DNA from: Nodosilinea sp. E11
GTDB taxonomy: Bacteria > Cyanobacteriota > Cyanobacteriia > Phormidesmidales > Phormidesmidaceae
Length of the DNA stretch: 64,000 bases
Assembly: GCF_032813545.1 (NCBI RefSeq)
Contig: NZ_CP136520.1
Coordinates: 800,001 to 864,000 of the forward strand
Direction of reading: 5' to 3'
Shown here: one piece after another, positions 35,265 through 46,660 of the stretch
Position numbering within the stretch: position 1 is the first letter of the stretch
Layout of the letters: the number at the start of each line of letters is the position of its first letter
Position numbers and translations under genes: made by a program
Notes under the pieces: generated by a model
What the model saw: the letters and a program-made list of their open reading frames with translations, nothing else
What the model was told of the DNA's origin: nothing
The model's database searches: none

Positions 35265-38200
35265 ATGCAAACATTGGGGCCAACAAAAAATCATATAAGG
35301 GACTCATCACGACCTAGTCAAACCGGACATCAGCGAGGACTATTGGGTTTAGTTACTCTGCTAGTCTTGGGCGTTTTGGGCAACTATTTTCGTTGGTCGT
35401 TGTTCTTTCATATTGACTTTTTATTTGGCACTATAGCGGTGTGGCTAGTGCTCAGCTTTTATGGGCTACGTTGGGGTGCGATCGCCGCTCTCGTAGCCGC
35501 TAGCTACACCTATTTCCTTTGGAATCATCCCTACGCCATTATTATTTTCACTGCTGAATTTTTATTTGTGGGCGGGCTTTATCGCCGTCGTCCTCAAAAT
35601 AATCTGGCACTGCTCGACGCTCTATATTGGGTGATTCTGGGAATCCCGTTGGTTTGGCTATTTTACAACCAAGTTCTGGGGCTAAACGCCAACCAAACCC
35701 AGATTATTATGCTCAAACAGTCGGTTAACGGCATTTTTAATGCTCTAGGGGCTAGCCTACTGTTAACGTATACCCCTGTCTACCGCTGGTTAAATCGGCC
35801 CCAGATCAACAGTGCACTGTCGTTACAGCACACCCTATTTAACTTACTGGTTGCCTTTGTCTTTTTTCCCTCGCTAATTTTGATGGCGTTTGATAGTTAC
35901 CGCCAGGTAGCCGCTATTGTCGCCGAAGAGCACATTCATCTAGAACTGATTGCTCAACCTCTGGCCACTCAAATTGATAACTGGTATCAGCAACATACCC
36001 AAGCCACCGCTACCCTAGCGACTCTAGCCACTCAAACAGCGGTAGTTGCCCCTTTAACGGTTCAAGAGCAATCAACCCTGCAGGCCAAAACTAAAATTAT
36101 TCAATTACTGATGCCCGACTTTGAGCATCTAGTGATTACTAACAATGCTAGAGAGGTAGTAGCCGAGGCAACCCATGTCGGACATCCTTTCTCTTTTCCC
36201 ATGCTTGACCGTCTAGCGACCCAAGCCATCACACCTTCGCTAACGTTGGTCCCTTCTGAAGGGGGTCTTGTTCAGGAAAATATGGTGCTGCTGAGCCAGC
36301 CTGTACTTAACCAGGGGATCATTCAAGGGCGAGTCTGGGGTGAAATCAACTTGAGGGTGCTGCACACCCTCCTAACTCAAGCCATCCGCGATACCAACCT
36401 CCAAGTTAGTCTCATTGATCAGCACCAGCAAGTGCTGATCAGCACCGACCCCGATCGGCCCTGGGGCACAGCCTTCAACCTGCGACAAACCGGGGAAATC
36501 GTTCCCCTATCAGGTCAAGCCAATGCCTACCAATGGTTACCACCCCTGGGAAGCACCCTATACGCCCAGCGGTGGAACAACTCACGCTTTGTGCTAGAGG
36601 CACCCCTCACAGCCCTGTCAGAATGGACGCTAGTGCTCGAGTCATCGGCCCAGCCCTACGTTTATTTCATGCAGCAGAAGCACATTGAAGCTTTATTGCT
36701 TCTCATGCTTGTGGCGGGGCTAGCCTTAGCGAGTGCCACCTGGCTTAGCCAACGGTTTGTCAGTCCGCTGTTTGAGCTGGCCCAGGTCACCACCAACCTG
36801 CCTACCCAGGTGCTAGAACAGCAGGCTATTCGGTGGCCCAGCAGCCCGGTGGTCGAGCTGCGATCGCTAGTGCACAACTTCCAGCAGATGGCCACCACCC
36901 TGACCCAAAAATTTCAGGAGTTGCAGCAGGCCAAACAACGCGCCGAAGTGGCTAACCAAGCCAAAAGCGAGTTTCTAGCCAATATGAGCCACGAGTTGCG
37001 CACCCCCCTCAACGCCATTTTGGGCTTTGCCGATCTGCTGCATCGTCAACCAGCCCTAGTTGAGCACCAGCGAGAACTGGCCCTGATCAGATCTAGCGGT
37101 GAGCATCTGCTCGACCTGATTAACGACGTGCTCGACCTCGCCAAAATTGAGGCAGGACGCTTCAGCCTCTACGAAACTGCCTTCAACCTCCATGACCTGA
37201 TCGCCAACCTAGATAGCCTATTTCACCAGCGAGCCGACATCCAAAACCTGCGATTTTGGGTAGAACTCTCCGCCGATCTGCCGCAATTCATTCATGCCGA
37301 TGAGCGCAAACTGCGCCAGGTGCTGATGAACCTGCTCAACAACGCCATCAAATTTACCAAAACAGGGCAGGTCACCCTACGGGCCTCTCTAACCCCTGGC
37401 GCTACCGACGGTGACCAAAGCTGCTGGTTGCGCTTAGAGGTTAGCGATACTGGCCCCGGCATTGCCTCGGAGGAGATTGGACTGCTGTTTCAGGCCTTTT
37501 CTCAAACCGAGACAGGACGCGCTAGCCAGATGGGCACCGGGCTAGGGCTACGCATTAGCGACCAGTTTATCAAACTCATGGGCGGCAGCATCATTGTAGA
37601 AAGTCAACTGGGAGCCGGTTCACGCTTCATTGTTACGGTGCCGGTACAGCAGACCACCTCGGCCCAACTTACGCCCCAGGTTATACCCCGCTCAGCCATT
37701 GGCCTCGCCCCTAACCAACCGCAATACCGCCTGCTGGTCGTCGATGATGAGCTGAGCAATCGCCTCCTCCTCGTAAAAATTCTTACCGATCTAGGGTTTG
37801 CTGTACGAGAAGCCAGTGACGGACAGCAGGCGATCGCCATTTGGCAGAGCTGGCAACCTCAGCTGATTTGGATGGATATGCGCATGCCCGTCATGGATGG
37901 CTACGAAGCCACTCGCCACATTAAGGCGCAAATGCAGGGCCAAGCCACTGCTATTATTGCTCTCACCGCCAGCGTTTTTGATGAAGAAAAATCTTTAGTG
38001 CTCGCCGTTGGCTGCGATGATTTTGTTAGAAAGCCGTTCCAGACGGGAGCCATTGTCGACAAGCTAGCCCAACACCTCGGGGTGCAATTTATCTACGCCG
38101 ATTTAGAAACCCCGGCCCCAACGCCCAACTCCACCTTAGGAGTTCTGGAGTTATCGGTCGAGAGCCTATCTCACATGTCTAAGCCCTGGCGTGACCAATT

Positions 38201-38357
38201 GCATAAAGCTGCTACTCAAGCCGATCAAAAAGCCTTATTTCAGCTGCTCGAAGCCCTACCCAGCGAACCCGCGCAACTTTGTCAAATCCTCAACGCTTGG
38301 GTAACCAACTTCCAGTTTGATAGAATTATTACCCTTACTGACAGCGAAGATGATTAG
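35265..38357 (+). CDS. Membrane hybrid histidine kinase
   Basis: A 1030-residue kinase. Several membrane helices cover residues about 25-180 (MASE1-like arrangement) and one more lies near 195-215. A periplasmic region of about 250 residues follows, then a helix near 470-490, a HAMP-like linker, HisKA ([19 protein letters not shown], His near 575), HATPase_c ([25 protein letters not shown]) and a complete receiver (VVDDE, phospho-Asp in [17 protein letters not shown]). The C-terminal shared module is WRDQLHKAA...FQFDRIITL. All catalytic residues are present. The last 8 bases overlap the start of the REC-PAS-GGDEF-EAL gene, so the kinase probably passes its signal to c-di-GMP turnover. Confidence 0.94.
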   Translation: MQTLGPTKNHIRDSSRPSQTGHQRGLLGLVTLLVLGVLGNYFRWSLFFHIDFLFGTIAVWLVLSFYGLRWGAIAALVAASYTYFLWNHPYAIIIFTAEFLFVGGLYRRRPQNNLALLDALYWVILGIPLVWLFYNQVLGLNANQTQIIMLKQSVNGIFNALGASLLLTYTPVYRWLNRPQINSALSLQHTLFNLLVAFVFFPSLILMAFDSYRQVAAIVAEEHIHLELIAQPLATQIDNWYQQHTQATATLATLATQTAVVAPLTVQEQSTLQAKTKIIQLLMPDFEHLVITNNAREVVAEATHVGHPFSFPMLDRLATQAITPSLTLVPSEGGLVQENMVLLSQPVLNQGIIQGRVWGEINLRVLHTLLTQAIRDTNLQVSLIDQHQQVLISTDPDRPWGTAFNLRQTGEIVPLSGQANAYQWLPPLGSTLYAQRWNNSRFVLEAPLTALSEWTLVLESSAQPYVYFMQQKHIEALLLLMLVAGLALASATWLSQRFVSPLFELAQVTTNLPTQVLEQQAIRWPSSPVVELRSLVHNFQQMATTLTQKFQELQQAKQRAEVANQAKSEFLANMSHELRTPLNAILGFADLLHRQPALVEHQRELALIRSSGEHLLDLINDVLDLAKIEAGRFSLYETAFNLHDLIANLDSLFHQRADIQNLRFWVELSADLPQFIHADERKLRQVLMNLLNNAIKFTKTGQVTLRASLTPGATDGDQSCWLRLEVSDTGPGIASEEIGLLFQAFSQTETGRASQMGTGLGLRISDQFIKLMGGSIIVESQLGAGSRFIVTVPVQQTTSAQLTPQVIPRSAIGLAPNQPQYRLLVVDDELSNRLLLVKILTDLGFAVREASDGQQAIAIWQSWQPQLIWMDMRMPVMDGYEATRHIKAQMQGQATAIIALTASVFDEEKSLVLAVGCDDFVRKPFQTGAIVDKLAQHLGVQFIYADLETPAPTPNSTLGVLELSVESLSHMSKPWRDQLHKAATQADQKALFQLLEALPSEPAQLCQILNAWVTNFQFDRIITLTDSEDD

Positions 38358-40581
38358 CATTCGCGTTTCTAACCCTACCATTCTGATAGTAGACGACATT
38401 GCCGAAAATCTACATCTGCTGACGCGCGAGCTAACGGATCAGGGCTACGAAACCCGAGGGGTATTGACCGGGACCATGGCCTTAACGGTGGCCCGATCTA
38501 CTCCCATTGATCTGATTTTGCTTGACATTATGCTGCCCGACATGGATGGCTACACCGTCTGCGAACTCCTTAAAATAGATCCTGCTACCCAGACTATTCC
38601 AGTTATTTTTCTCAGTGCTTTAGATGAAGCTATCGACAAGGTCAAAGCCTTTGCCGTCGGTGGCGTAGATTACATCACTAAGCCCTTCAAAACCGTAGAA
38701 ATTGTTGCCAGAATTAACACTCAGCTGAGTCTCAGGCAGGCCCAGCTTAAACTTCAGCAGTTTAACCAAGAACTCGAACATCAGGTAGAACAGCGCACCT
38801 CTGAGCTTGCTATAGCCAATCAATTGCTGCAAGCCGAAATTCAGGTGCGGCAGCAGACTGAACAAGACCTGCGTCTCAGCGAGATGCGCTATCGGTTGAT
38901 TGCCGACAACATGGGTGATTTGGTTTGCCTGCATAGCACTGATGGCCAGCTTCTATACGTTAGCCCGTCTATACAGACGCTGCTCGGCTATCAATCTGAT
39001 AAACTCTTAGGCAAAAATCTTTTAGATTTTTGCCATCCTGACGATCGCCAGTGTATTCATATTCACTTTAAAGAACCCCTAGGATCAGCAGAATCGGTCA
39101 CCAGTTGCTATCGACTACGGTGTCAGTCGGGACGCTACCTATGGCTCGAAACCCTAGCCAAGCCAGTGATAAATGAAACGGGCCAGGTGACGGGTATCGT
39201 AACTAGTTCGAGGGATGTGACCCGTCGAGTCAAAATTGAAAAACAGCTGCGCTACGACTCTCTGCACGATGCGTTGACCCATTTGCCCAATCGCGATTGG
39301 CTGGCAAAGCGGCTAGAGCTAGAACTTTTGCAATGTCGTCGTTACAAGACTAGCCAGTTTGGCTTACTCATGATCGACTTAGACCGCTTTAAGGCCGTTA
39401 ACGATAGCTTAGGCCATCTTACCGGTGACAAGTTACTCATTACCGTTGCCAGTCTACTCAAAAAATGTGTCCGAGATATTGACATGGTATCGCGCTGGGG
39501 GGGCGATGAATTTGTCATTCTCTTAGATAAAATTGTGGATATTAAAGAAGCCATTCAGGTGGCAGAGCGGATTAAAGCTACGTTAGAAAATCCCATCGAA
39601 GTCGATGGCAAGGTTATTTTCACCTCTGCCAGCATTGGCATTTTGATGGGCAATGGCACTTACCAAGACAGCAATGAAATTTTTAGAGATGTAGACATTG
39701 CTTTGTATCGGGCTAAAGAATCGGGACGTAACCGCTACGAAGTTTTTGGTTTAGAAATGTATCAGGCGGCGATCGCTCTACTCAATCTAGAGAATGATTT
39801 ACGCTTAGCCATTCAGCAGCAGGCCTTTATCACTCATTATCAACCGATCTACTCACTAAAATCCAAAAAACTGCTGGGGTTTGAGGCGCTGGTACGGTGG
39901 CAACATCATAACCGCGGGATGATCATGCCAGGCAGCTTTATTGATTTAGCTGAAGATACGGGTCTAATTAAAGCGATCGGTGGACAAGTTTTTCGCCAGG
40001 TTTGCGAGGCCATAAAGGTTTGGGAGAGCCAGTACGAGCTAGACAAAGATTTTCGGGTCAGTATTAATGTTTCGGGTCAACAGTTTCGCGATGTGACCTT
40101 TATTGACACCCTCGATCAAATTTCAAAAGAAACTGGGGTAAAAGGACATCGCCTCAAACTAGAAATTACCGAAAGAATTTTGCTTGAGCAATCTGAAAGC
40201 ATTGCCCACACCCTGGCCGCCATTAGTAACCGAGGCATGCAGCTGAGCATTGACGACTTTGGCACGGGCTACTCATCGCTGCGATACCTCAGTCAATTTG
40301 CTGTGCAAACGCTAAAAATTGACCGCTCCTTTATTAACCAAATGCGGCCTCAAAAGCAAGGCATTGTGCAAGCTATTATTGACCTGGCTCACAATCTAGA
40401 GATGGACTGCATTGCCGAAGGAGTTGAAACTGAGGAGCAGCTCACCCAACTGCAGCAACTGGGCTGTGAGGCCGCCCAGGGCTACCTATTTTCTCGGCCT
40501 CTCCCGCTAGAACAAACTAGCCAGGTTCTTAAGAACTGGCACAGCCAATCGGCGGAGTCATTCAACCCAGTGGCCCATTGA
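38350..40581 (+). CDS. Response regulator: REC-PAS-GGDEF-EAL
   Basis: A 743-residue protein from ATG 38350, overlapping the kinase stop (ATGATTAG). Receiver (IVDDIAEN, phospho-Asp in [12 protein letters not shown], Lys in ITKPFK), coiled coil, PAS (about 180-300), then GGDEF with an intact active site (RWGGDEF) and an intact inhibitory RxxD site (RDID) five residues before it. The EAL domain is complete ([41 protein letters not shown]). Both synthesis and hydrolysis of c-di-GMP are possible, presumably switched by phosphorylation from the overlapping kinase and by GTP or product binding. It is the only intact receiver-effector gene of the signalling island. Confidence 0.94.
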   Translation: MISIRVSNPTILIVDDIAENLHLLTRELTDQGYETRGVLTGTMALTVARSTPIDLILLDIMLPDMDGYTVCELLKIDPATQTIPVIFLSALDEAIDKVKAFAVGGVDYITKPFKTVEIVARINTQLSLRQAQLKLQQFNQELEHQVEQRTSELAIANQLLQAEIQVRQQTEQDLRLSEMRYRLIADNMGDLVCLHSTDGQLLYVSPSIQTLLGYQSDKLLGKNLLDFCHPDDRQCIHIHFKEPLGSAESVTSCYRLRCQSGRYLWLETLAKPVINETGQVTGIVTSSRDVTRRVKIEKQLRYDSLHDALTHLPNRDWLAKRLELELLQCRRYKTSQFGLLMIDLDRFKAVNDSLGHLTGDKLLITVASLLKKCVRDIDMVSRWGGDEFVILLDKIVDIKEAIQVAERIKATLENPIEVDGKVIFTSASIGILMGNGTYQDSNEIFRDVDIALYRAKESGRNRYEVFGLEMYQAAIALLNLENDLRLAIQQQAFITHYQPIYSLKSKKLLGFEALVRWQHHNRGMIMPGSFIDLAEDTGLIKAIGGQVFRQVCEAIKVWESQYELDKDFRVSINVSGQQFRDVTFIDTLDQISKETGVKGHRLKLEITERILLEQSESIAHTLAAISNRGMQLSIDDFGTGYSSLRYLSQFAVQTLKIDRSFINQMRPQKQGIVQAIIDLAHNLEMDCIAEGVETEEQLTQLQQLGCEAAQGYLFSRPLPLEQTSQVLKNWHSQSAESFNPVAH

Positions 40582-40588
40582 GCAGATA

Positions 40589-40605
40589 CCCAGTGGCCCA
40601 CTGGG
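40589..40605. repeat. Inverted repeat between convergent genes
   Basis: CCCAGTGG faces CCACTGGG around one base, between the ends of the REC-PAS-GGDEF-EAL gene and dnaA. The block ACCCAGTGGCCCA is also directly repeated at 40565. Possibly a shared terminator, but there is no T-run. Confidence 0.4.
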
Positions 40606-40606
40606 C

Positions 40607-42022
40607 TCAGGTCCCTCGCTCGGCCATCGTAATGCGATTGCCCAACTGGCGAATCGTCTGAGCCAGATCTAGATCGCGCTTTAGCTGCTTTTCGATTTTG
40701 GTGCAGCTATAGAGCACTGTAGTATGGTCTTTACCACCAAAGGCATCGCCAATTTTGGGCAGGCTGAGATCGGTATGCCGCCGCATCAGATACATGCCTA
40801 CCTGACGTGCCTGACTAATTTCGCGACGCCGCGACGCACCTTTGAGATCATCTACCGATACGCCAAACTGCTCAGCCACCGCCGCAATCACCGCTCCAGG
40901 TGAGGCTTCAATTTTGTCGACAGGGGGGTTGAGCACTGTCATCAAGTGCTCAACCGTCATGGGCAGCCCCGAAATAGAGGTGTAAGCGATCGCACGAATT
41001 AGCGCCCCTTCTAGCTCGCGAATATTAGAGGTGTAGCTAGCGGCGATATACTCGATTGCCTCTCGGGGCAGCTGCACCTGCTCGTATTCTGCCTTCTTTT
41101 GCAAAATAGCAATACGAGTTTCATAGTCGGGGGGCTGAATGTCCGCAATCAACCCCATGGAAAACCGCGAGATCAATCGGTCTTGTAAACGCATGATCTG
41201 GTTAGGGGGACGGTCTGAGACCAGCACAATTTGCTTGCCCGCCTCGTGGAGCGTATTGAAGGTGTGAAAAAACTCTTCCTGGGTGTACTCCTTGCCCTCA
41301 ATAAATTGAATGTCATCCACCAGCAGAATATCGACGTCCCGGTAGTGGGAGCGAAAATGCTGCATACTGTCACGGCGAATGGCCGTGATCAGGTCGTTGG
41401 TAAATTGCTCGGTGGAGACGTAGGCCACCCGCGCCTGGGGGGCAATTTCCTGGCGGTAGTGGCCGATCGACTGCATGAGATGGGTCTTACCCAGCCCCAC
41501 CCCGCCGCAGAGAAACAGCGGGTTAAACTCGCGGCCCGGCGACTCGGCCACGGCTAGGGCGGCAGCGTGGGCCATGCGGTTGTTGGCTCCCACCACAAAG
41601 CGCGAAAACACGGCTTTGGGATTGAGGTCGTTGTAGTTTTCCTGGGTCGCGACGGGCGATTCTGCCGGGGCCTGACGGGTAGGCAAAGTAGGGCGGCTGG
41701 GCCAGGCCTGGGTCTGGGAGGGCCAATCAACTTCAGCCATGGGCAGCAGCGCGGCAGACCCATTGTCGCTGTCGGGTACCACCGTCACCTGCAGCTCAAT
41801 CGCTTTGCCCAGAATGTTGTTGACCACTTGGGTAATGGTACCGGCATAGTGCTTTTGTACCCAGTTGCGGGCAAAGGGGTTTGGGGTTGAGATAACCAGG
41901 GCGCGATCGCTCAGGGTTTGCGCCTGGGCGGGCTTGATCCAGGTTTCAAAGGTAGGACGGCTCAGCTCCACCTGAAGCTGACTCAGTACCTCTTCCCACA
42001 ACCGATTCAGGGCCTGATCCAC
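40607..42022 (-). CDS. dnaA: Chromosomal replication initiator DnaA
   Basis: A 471-residue DnaA, typical length. Domain I ([17 protein letters not shown]), a short Pro-rich domain II, and an AAA+ domain III with Walker [11 protein letters not shown] and Walker [10 protein letters not shown]. Domain IV carries the DNA-binding signature [16 protein letters not shown]. The ATG start gives the usual [10 protein letters not shown] segment at residues 25-34. dnaN is not adjacent, as is common in cyanobacteria. The upstream spacer shows no DnaA-box cluster. It is divergent from def and convergent with the c-di-GMP gene. Confidence 0.97.
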   Translation of the reverse strand: MDQALNRLWEEVLSQLQVELSRPTFETWIKPAQAQTLSDRALVISTPNPFARNWVQKHYAGTITQVVNNILGKAIELQVTVVPDSDNGSAALLPMAEVDWPSQTQAWPSRPTLPTRQAPAESPVATQENYNDLNPKAVFSRFVVGANNRMAHAAALAVAESPGREFNPLFLCGGVGLGKTHLMQSIGHYRQEIAPQARVAYVSTEQFTNDLITAIRRDSMQHFRSHYRDVDILLVDDIQFIEGKEYTQEEFFHTFNTLHEAGKQIVLVSDRPPNQIMRLQDRLISRFSMGLIADIQPPDYETRIAILQKKAEYEQVQLPREAIEYIAASYTSNIRELEGALIRAIAYTSISGLPMTVEHLMTVLNPPVDKIEASPGAVIAAVAEQFGVSVDDLKGASRRREISQARQVGMYLMRRHTDLSLPKIGDAFGGKDHTTVLYSCTKIEKQLKRDLDLAQTIRQLGNRITMAERGT

Positions 42023-42549
42023 GGTTTACCTCTTAAACACATGCTGCCCAAGGGCAGTGATATCAAACAAATGAGAAACGCGAACCTCAAGCAAGACTGC
42101 CATCTTGACCATCCCAGAGCAGCCTGAGGCCAGACCCTCTTCTAGAATTAGACACCCTCAGGGTAAGGCCCCTGATCAATTGGGCAGCAGCAATCCGCTA
42201 GCTGCCTTGGCCAAAGCCAAGCTAGCCCCACGGCACAGTAAAGCATTCTAAGGCTAGGACATCTGTTCAAGAGTTGTAATGCCCCGGGGGTAGTGCCAGG
42301 TAGTGCCAGAAGCTTTAATGCTAGGGAATCTATAGGGTACTAGATATATAGGCAAAAAGTGTCCTCAGTTCTACATCTAGCGTTTCAATCAAAGGCGGAT
42401 CCTGTATGCCTGTTTGAGACGCAGGTTTAGGGTAACCCGTTGGTCTATTGAAGCACAGGATCTCAGCCCTGAGGGCTGATGTATACAATGACTAAAGCAT
42501 TTCTCAATAGGGCTACGCTGCTACCCCATCCCCCCCTCACCAAGCGCCT
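42023..42549. other. Spacer between dnaA and def
   Basis: About 530 bases holding both divergent promoters. A 10-base tandem repeat, GGTAGTGCCA twice, lies at 42291-42310. I searched by eye for TTWTCCACA boxes on both strands and saw none, so this is not supported as oriC. Confidence 0.5.
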
Positions 42550-43125
42550 ATGTCAGTCTCTCAGACCCAAGATTCCAACGTTCCTGACCCTGTGATCACT
42601 CTAGGGCATCCGGTGTTGCGACAGGCGGCCCAGCCGGTGGTATCGGTCAATGCCCCCCAGGTACAGCGGCTCATTGAGCGGTTGTTAAGGGCAGTGCGAT
42701 CGGCCCACGGCGTCGGCATCGCCGCTCCCCAATTGGGCGCGTCACTCCAAATTTTAGTCATCGCCTCGCGGCCTAACCTGCGCTACCCCAAGGCCCCGCT
42801 CATGGAGCCTACGGTGCTGATTAACCCCCGACTGGTCGCAGCCAGTGAGGCTACAGAACTGGGCTGGGAAGGCTGCCTCAGCGTACCGGGGGTGCGGGGC
42901 CGCGTAGCCCGCCACCAAACTGTTGAGGTCGATTACCTAGACCGCCAGGGGCAACCCCAGCGCCAGGTGTGGGACGGCTTTGTCGCCCGCATTTTTCAGC
43001 ACGAGGCCGATCACCTGGCGGGCAAACTGTTTCTCGATCGCCTCGAGGCAGAAACCGACCTGCTCTCCGAAGCCGCCTACCAGGCCATCGAAATCGCCTC
43101 AATGGGTGAAGGGGCGCATGATTAG
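42550..43125 (+). CDS. def: Peptide deformylase
   Basis: A 191-residue metalloenzyme removing the N-formyl group from nascent proteins. The three conserved motifs are present: GVGIAAPQLG, EGCLSVPG (metal-binding Cys) and QHEADHL (HExxH with catalytic Glu). Length and spacing are normal. ATG start at 42550 (MSVSQTQDS). Divergent from dnaA. No fmt gene follows. Confidence 0.97.
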   Translation: MSVSQTQDSNVPDPVITLGHPVLRQAAQPVVSVNAPQVQRLIERLLRAVRSAHGVGIAAPQLGASLQILVIASRPNLRYPKAPLMEPTVLINPRLVAASEATELGWEGCLSVPGVRGRVARHQTVEVDYLDRQGQPQRQVWDGFVARIFQHEADHLAGKLFLDRLEAETDLLSEAAYQAIEIASMGEGAHD

Positions 43126-43287
43126 TCAATCAGCCGTAGGGCAAACCTACAGCCGCGATCGCCTATTTCTAAACCATAAAACATCCCACAGGATCAGGAC
43201 CATCCCCCATCATTCTATTAACCTGGTACCTCTGCCTGGAGATCTCTAGGTAGGTGTTCTAACCGGACTAAGCCCAAAGGAGGCCGT

Positions 43288-43650
43288 TTGAGTTCTCAGC
43301 CACAGCCCCACATTGTGCATCTCGACCTGTTAGACACCGACTACGCCAAAATTGCGGCGGGAGAACCGATCCCCGACGACAAAAAGCAGCGGCTCTCCCA
43401 AGACAGCTATGACTTTAATCGCCTGGGTAAACATATTGCCCGCTACCGCTACGGCAATCTCGACCAGCAGAGCCAAGACGACATTCTCTGCACCCTGGGC
43501 ACCACGGCCGGGCTATTTACCCTGGCCGATGTTGAAGATATGAACGATCGCCTGCGCCAGACGGGCCGTTTTTATCTCACCCCCGGCGAGCGCCAACAGG
43601 TGATCAACTGGCTAGCCGATGAGTTGGGGGTCGATCTCACCGGGGGATGA
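43288..43650 (+). CDS. Conserved hypothetical protein
   Basis: A 120-residue soluble protein with a TTG start fixed by a strong ribosome-binding site, AAAGGAGG, at 43276-43283. It reads as a compact helical protein (IVHLDLLDTDYAKIAAGEPIP, FNRLGKHIARYRYGNLD, FYLTPGERQQVINWLADELG). No domain or catalytic motif is recognised. It stands between def and chlP, with gaps of 162 and 234 bases. Confidence 0.65.
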   Translation: MSSQPQPHIVHLDLLDTDYAKIAAGEPIPDDKKQRLSQDSYDFNRLGKHIARYRYGNLDQQSQDDILCTLGTTAGLFTLADVEDMNDRLRQTGRFYLTPGERQQVINWLADELGVDLTGG

Positions 43651-43884
43651 GGGCTGAGAGCAAGGATCGGGAGTGAGACGTACGGCAACTCCAAACCCTT
43701 TAAGCCCAAACCCCTCAGGTCCATAGAATTCTCTCTGACCAAGAAATAGATCGCAGCCTGGTTCCTATAACTCAATGTAAACGAGTGTTTCAATCGAGTT
43801 ACAACCCGAGAGAGTGGCCCGAAATGCCTGAAATCCCGTGATAGGATTCATCCGTAGCTTTTTACATAAGTGGAGTAGGCACCC

Positions 43885-45120
43885 TTGGTACTTCGGGTAG
43901 CAGTAGTAGGATCAGGTCCGGCAGGCTCCTCGGCAGCCGAGACGTTAGTTAAAGCCGGTATTGAAACGTACCTATTCGAGCGCAAGCTCGACAACGCCAA
44001 ACCCTGCGGCGGGGCCATTCCCCTGTGCATGGTCGATGAGTTTGACTTGCCGCCCGAAATCATCGATCGCCGCGTGCGCAAGATGAAGATGATCTCCCCC
44101 TCCAATGTGGAGGTCAATATTGGCAGCACCCTCAAAGACGATGAATACATCGGCATGTGCCGTCGTGAGGTAATGGATGGCTTCCTGCGCGATCGCGCTG
44201 CCAAGCACGGAGCCAAGCTGATCAACGGCACCGTCCACACCCTCGAAATTCCCACCACTGAGAGCGGGGCCTACACCCTGCACTACACCGAGCACCGCGA
44301 AGACGGGCTGGTGGGCGATAACAAGTCGCTGCAAGTGGATCTGGTGATCGGGGCCGATGGGGCCAACTCCCGCGTCGCTAAGGCAATCAAGGCAGGCGAC
44401 TACAACTATGCGATCGCCTTCCAGGAGCGCATTCGCCTGCCCGAAGACAAGATGGCCTACTACGAAGACCTGGCCGAAATGTACGTGGGCAACGACGTCT
44501 CCCCCGACTTCTACGCCTGGGTGTTCCCCAAGTACGACCACGTGGCCGTAGGTACCGGCACCATGCGGGTGAACCAGGCCCAAATTAAGAAGCTCCAGGC
44601 GGGCATTCGCGCCCGCGCCGCTAAGCGCCTAGAAGGCGGCGAAATCATCAAGGTGGAAGCTCACCCCATCCCTGAGCATCCCAGACCCCGCCGTGTGGTG
44701 GGTCGCGTGGCCCTGGTGGGCGATGCCGCCGGTACCGTCACCAAATCCTCCGGCGAGGGCATCTACTTCGCGGCTAAGTCGGCCCGCATGTGCGCCGAAA
44801 CCATTGTGGAATTCTCTAACAATGGGGCTCGCATTCCCACCGAGGCCGACCTCAAGGTCTACCTCAAGCGCTGGGACAAGCAGTACGGCATCACCTACAA
44901 AGTGCTAGACCTGCTGCAAACGGTGTTCTACCGTTCCGACGCCACCCGCGAGGCCTTTGTCGAAATGTGCTCTGACATTGATGTGCAGAAGCTCACCTTC
45001 GACAGCTATCTCTACAAGACCGTGGTACCCGCCAACCCCCTGGTGCAGATGAAAATCACCGCCAAGACCGTGGGTAGCCTGATTCGTGGCCATGCCCTGG
45101 CTCCTACCCGCAGCTGGTAG
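43885..45120 (+). CDS. chlP: Geranylgeranyl reductase ChlP
   Basis: A 411-residue flavoprotein reducing the geranylgeranyl chain to phytyl for chlorophyll a and tocopherol. The N-terminal FAD-binding motif is VVGSGPAGSSAAETL. The second FAD motif is VGRVALVGDAAGTVTKSSGEGIYFA, and DLVIGADGANSRVAKAI is also typical. The start is TTG 43885, giving the usual N-terminus MVLRVAVVGSG; there is no ATG before it. The gene is single and ends in a good terminator at 45156. Confidence 0.97.
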   Translation: MVLRVAVVGSGPAGSSAAETLVKAGIETYLFERKLDNAKPCGGAIPLCMVDEFDLPPEIIDRRVRKMKMISPSNVEVNIGSTLKDDEYIGMCRREVMDGFLRDRAAKHGAKLINGTVHTLEIPTTESGAYTLHYTEHREDGLVGDNKSLQVDLVIGADGANSRVAKAIKAGDYNYAIAFQERIRLPEDKMAYYEDLAEMYVGNDVSPDFYAWVFPKYDHVAVGTGTMRVNQAQIKKLQAGIRARAAKRLEGGEIIKVEAHPIPEHPRPRRVVGRVALVGDAAGTVTKSSGEGIYFAAKSARMCAETIVEFSNNGARIPTEADLKVYLKRWDKQYGITYKVLDLLQTVFYRSDATREAFVEMCSDIDVQKLTFDSYLYKTVVPANPLVQMKITAKTVGSLIRGHALAPTRSW

Positions 45121-45155
45121 ACCGCCGGGTTCCATTCCTTTCTAACCCCCCAATC

Positions 45156-45191
45156 AACTGGCCTTGGCCCATGCTGCCAAGGCCAGTTTTT
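45156..45191 (+). terminator. Rho-independent terminator of chlP
   Basis: AACTGGCCTTGG pairs perfectly with CCAAGGCCAGTT around nine bases and runs into TTTTT. Confidence 0.92.
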
Positions 45192-45255
45192 GTAGCTGGG
45201 TTCGATGGGCAAGCCTGCCGATCACCCAATTCACATCACGGGCCAGCGCTACCTA

Positions 45256-45299
45256 GATCAAAGGTGCCTGAATCATGGCGAATTCAGGCACCTTTGATC
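45256..45299. terminator. 18-bp perfect inverted repeat between chlP and guaB3
   Basis: GATCAAAGGTGCCTGAAT at 45256-45273 is complementary to 45282-45299 with an 8-base loop. It lies 27 bases beyond the guaB3 stop on the minus strand. No T-run follows, so it may block transcription or protect 3' ends without being a classical terminator. Confidence 0.6.
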
Positions 45300-45325
45300 A
45301 GCCGCTTTTTCTCAGTCTAATCAGG

Positions 45326-46489
45326 CTACTTGCCCATGCCCAGCTGCTGAGCTTTTTGGTAGACCTTGCCTTCGGTCAGCAGCGAGGGAGCAATCACCAC
45401 CTCCACCTGCTGCATTTCTTTGAGGTCTTTAGCGCCTAGGGTGCCCATGCTGGTTTGCAGCGCCCCCAAGAAGTTGTGGGTGCCGTCGTCTAGGCCAGCG
45501 GGGCCGCGCAGAATTTGCTCTAAGCTGCCCGTGGTGCCCACCTTGATGCGAGTGCCGCGAGGCAGCACCGGGCTAGGGGTAGCCATGCCCCAGTGAAAGC
45601 CACGACCCGGCGCTTCAGCGGCGCGGGCAAAAGGCGAGCCAATCATGACGCCATCGGCCCCGCAGGCGATGCACTTACAGATGTCGCCACCCGTAACCAG
45701 GCCGCCGTCGGCGACGATCGCCACGTAGCGACCCGTTTCGGCAAAGAAGTCGTCACGGGCAGCGGCGCAGTCGGCCACTGCCGTCGCCTGGGGAATACCA
45801 ATGCCCAGCACCCCGCGAGAGGTACAGGCCGCCCCAGGGCCAATGCCGACCATCACAGCGGCCGCCCCAGCCTTCATCAGGTTGAGAGCCACCTCGTAGG
45901 TGACGCAGTTGCCCAAGATCACCGGCATCGGCATCTCAGCACAGAAGGCCGCCAGATCAAGCGGGCTAATGTCGGCAGGCGACAGGTGGGCCGTAGAGAC
46001 GACGGTGGCCTGCACGAAGACCAGGTCTGCCCCCGCTTCGGCCACGGTTTTGCCAAACCGGGCGGCCCCTGCCGGCGTCAGGCTCACTGCGGCCACACCG
46101 CCGCCTGCTTTAATCGCCTGAATGCGTTTGGTGATCAGTTCTGGCTTGATGGGTTCGGCGTAGAGAGTTTGCATCAGACCTACAAACTCGTCTTTACCCA
46201 CCGAAGCAATTTGATCGAGAATGGGGTTGGGATCGTCGTAGCGGGTTTGAATGCCTTCTAGATTGAGTACCCCCAACGCCCCTAGCTGCGACAGCCGAAT
46301 GGCCATCTCCACGTCCACAACCCCATCCATAGCGCTGGCGATAATGGGAATTTCGCGCTCGACACCGCCAATGTGCCACCGGGTGTTAGCCAGGCTTGGG
46401 TCTAGGGTTCTCGGCCCCGGTACCAGGGCAATTTCATCAATGCCGTATGCTCTGCGGACTACTTTGCCGCGACCAAGTTGTATATTCAC
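45326..46489 (-). CDS. guaB3: GuaB3 family IMP dehydrogenase
   Basis: A 387-residue GuaB3-type member of the IMPDH/GMP reductase family, without the CBS domains of GuaB. The catalytic Cys is in [55 protein letters not shown] (phosphate-binding region) and [18 protein letters not shown] are visible. GuaB3 enzymes of cyanobacteria have been reported to act as IMP dehydrogenases making XMP with NAD+. ATG start (MNIQLGRGK). Single gene, convergent to chlP. Confidence 0.93.
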   Translation of the reverse strand: MNIQLGRGKVVRRAYGIDEIALVPGPRTLDPSLANTRWHIGGVEREIPIIASAMDGVVDVEMAIRLSQLGALGVLNLEGIQTRYDDPNPILDQIASVGKDEFVGLMQTLYAEPIKPELITKRIQAIKAGGGVAAVSLTPAGAARFGKTVAEAGADLVFVQATVVSTAHLSPADISPLDLAAFCAEMPMPVILGNCVTYEVALNLMKAGAAAVMVGIGPGAACTSRGVLGIGIPQATAVADCAAARDDFFAETGRYVAIVADGGLVTGGDICKCIACGADGVMIGSPFARAAEAPGRGFHWGMATPSPVLPRGTRIKVGTTGSLEQILRGPAGLDDGTHNFLGALQTSMGTLGAKDLKEMQQVEVVIAPSLLTEGKVYQKAQQLGMGK

Positions 46490-46660
46490 GTCCTACCTTT
46501 ACCCTCTGGACCAAAACCATTAGGCTAGCCTAGCAAAAAAGAATTCTCGCCGTATAGCTATTGGTTAAAACCCCGGTGCCAGCGAGGATAACTATATCGA
46601 GTGATAATATTGGTCAGACTCAGGCCGGACCACCACAGTTTTTGAGGGAAATAAAGGGTT

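Noticed and set aside
24468-38357. HPt domains at the kinase C-termini
   Set aside because: The shared terminal module lacks the conserved His of HPt domains in all four proteins.
42023-42549. Possible replication origin next to dnaA
   Set aside because: No cluster of TTWTCCACA-like boxes on either strand, no dnaN, and cyanobacterial origins are often far from dnaA.
43972-44583. 203-codon minus-strand open frame inside chlP
   Set aside because: Antisense to a fully conserved gene; low-complexity His/Val/Gly composition typical of shadow frames.
45593-46261. 222-codon plus-strand open frame inside guaB3
   Set aside because: Shadow of guaB3; no recognisable motifs.
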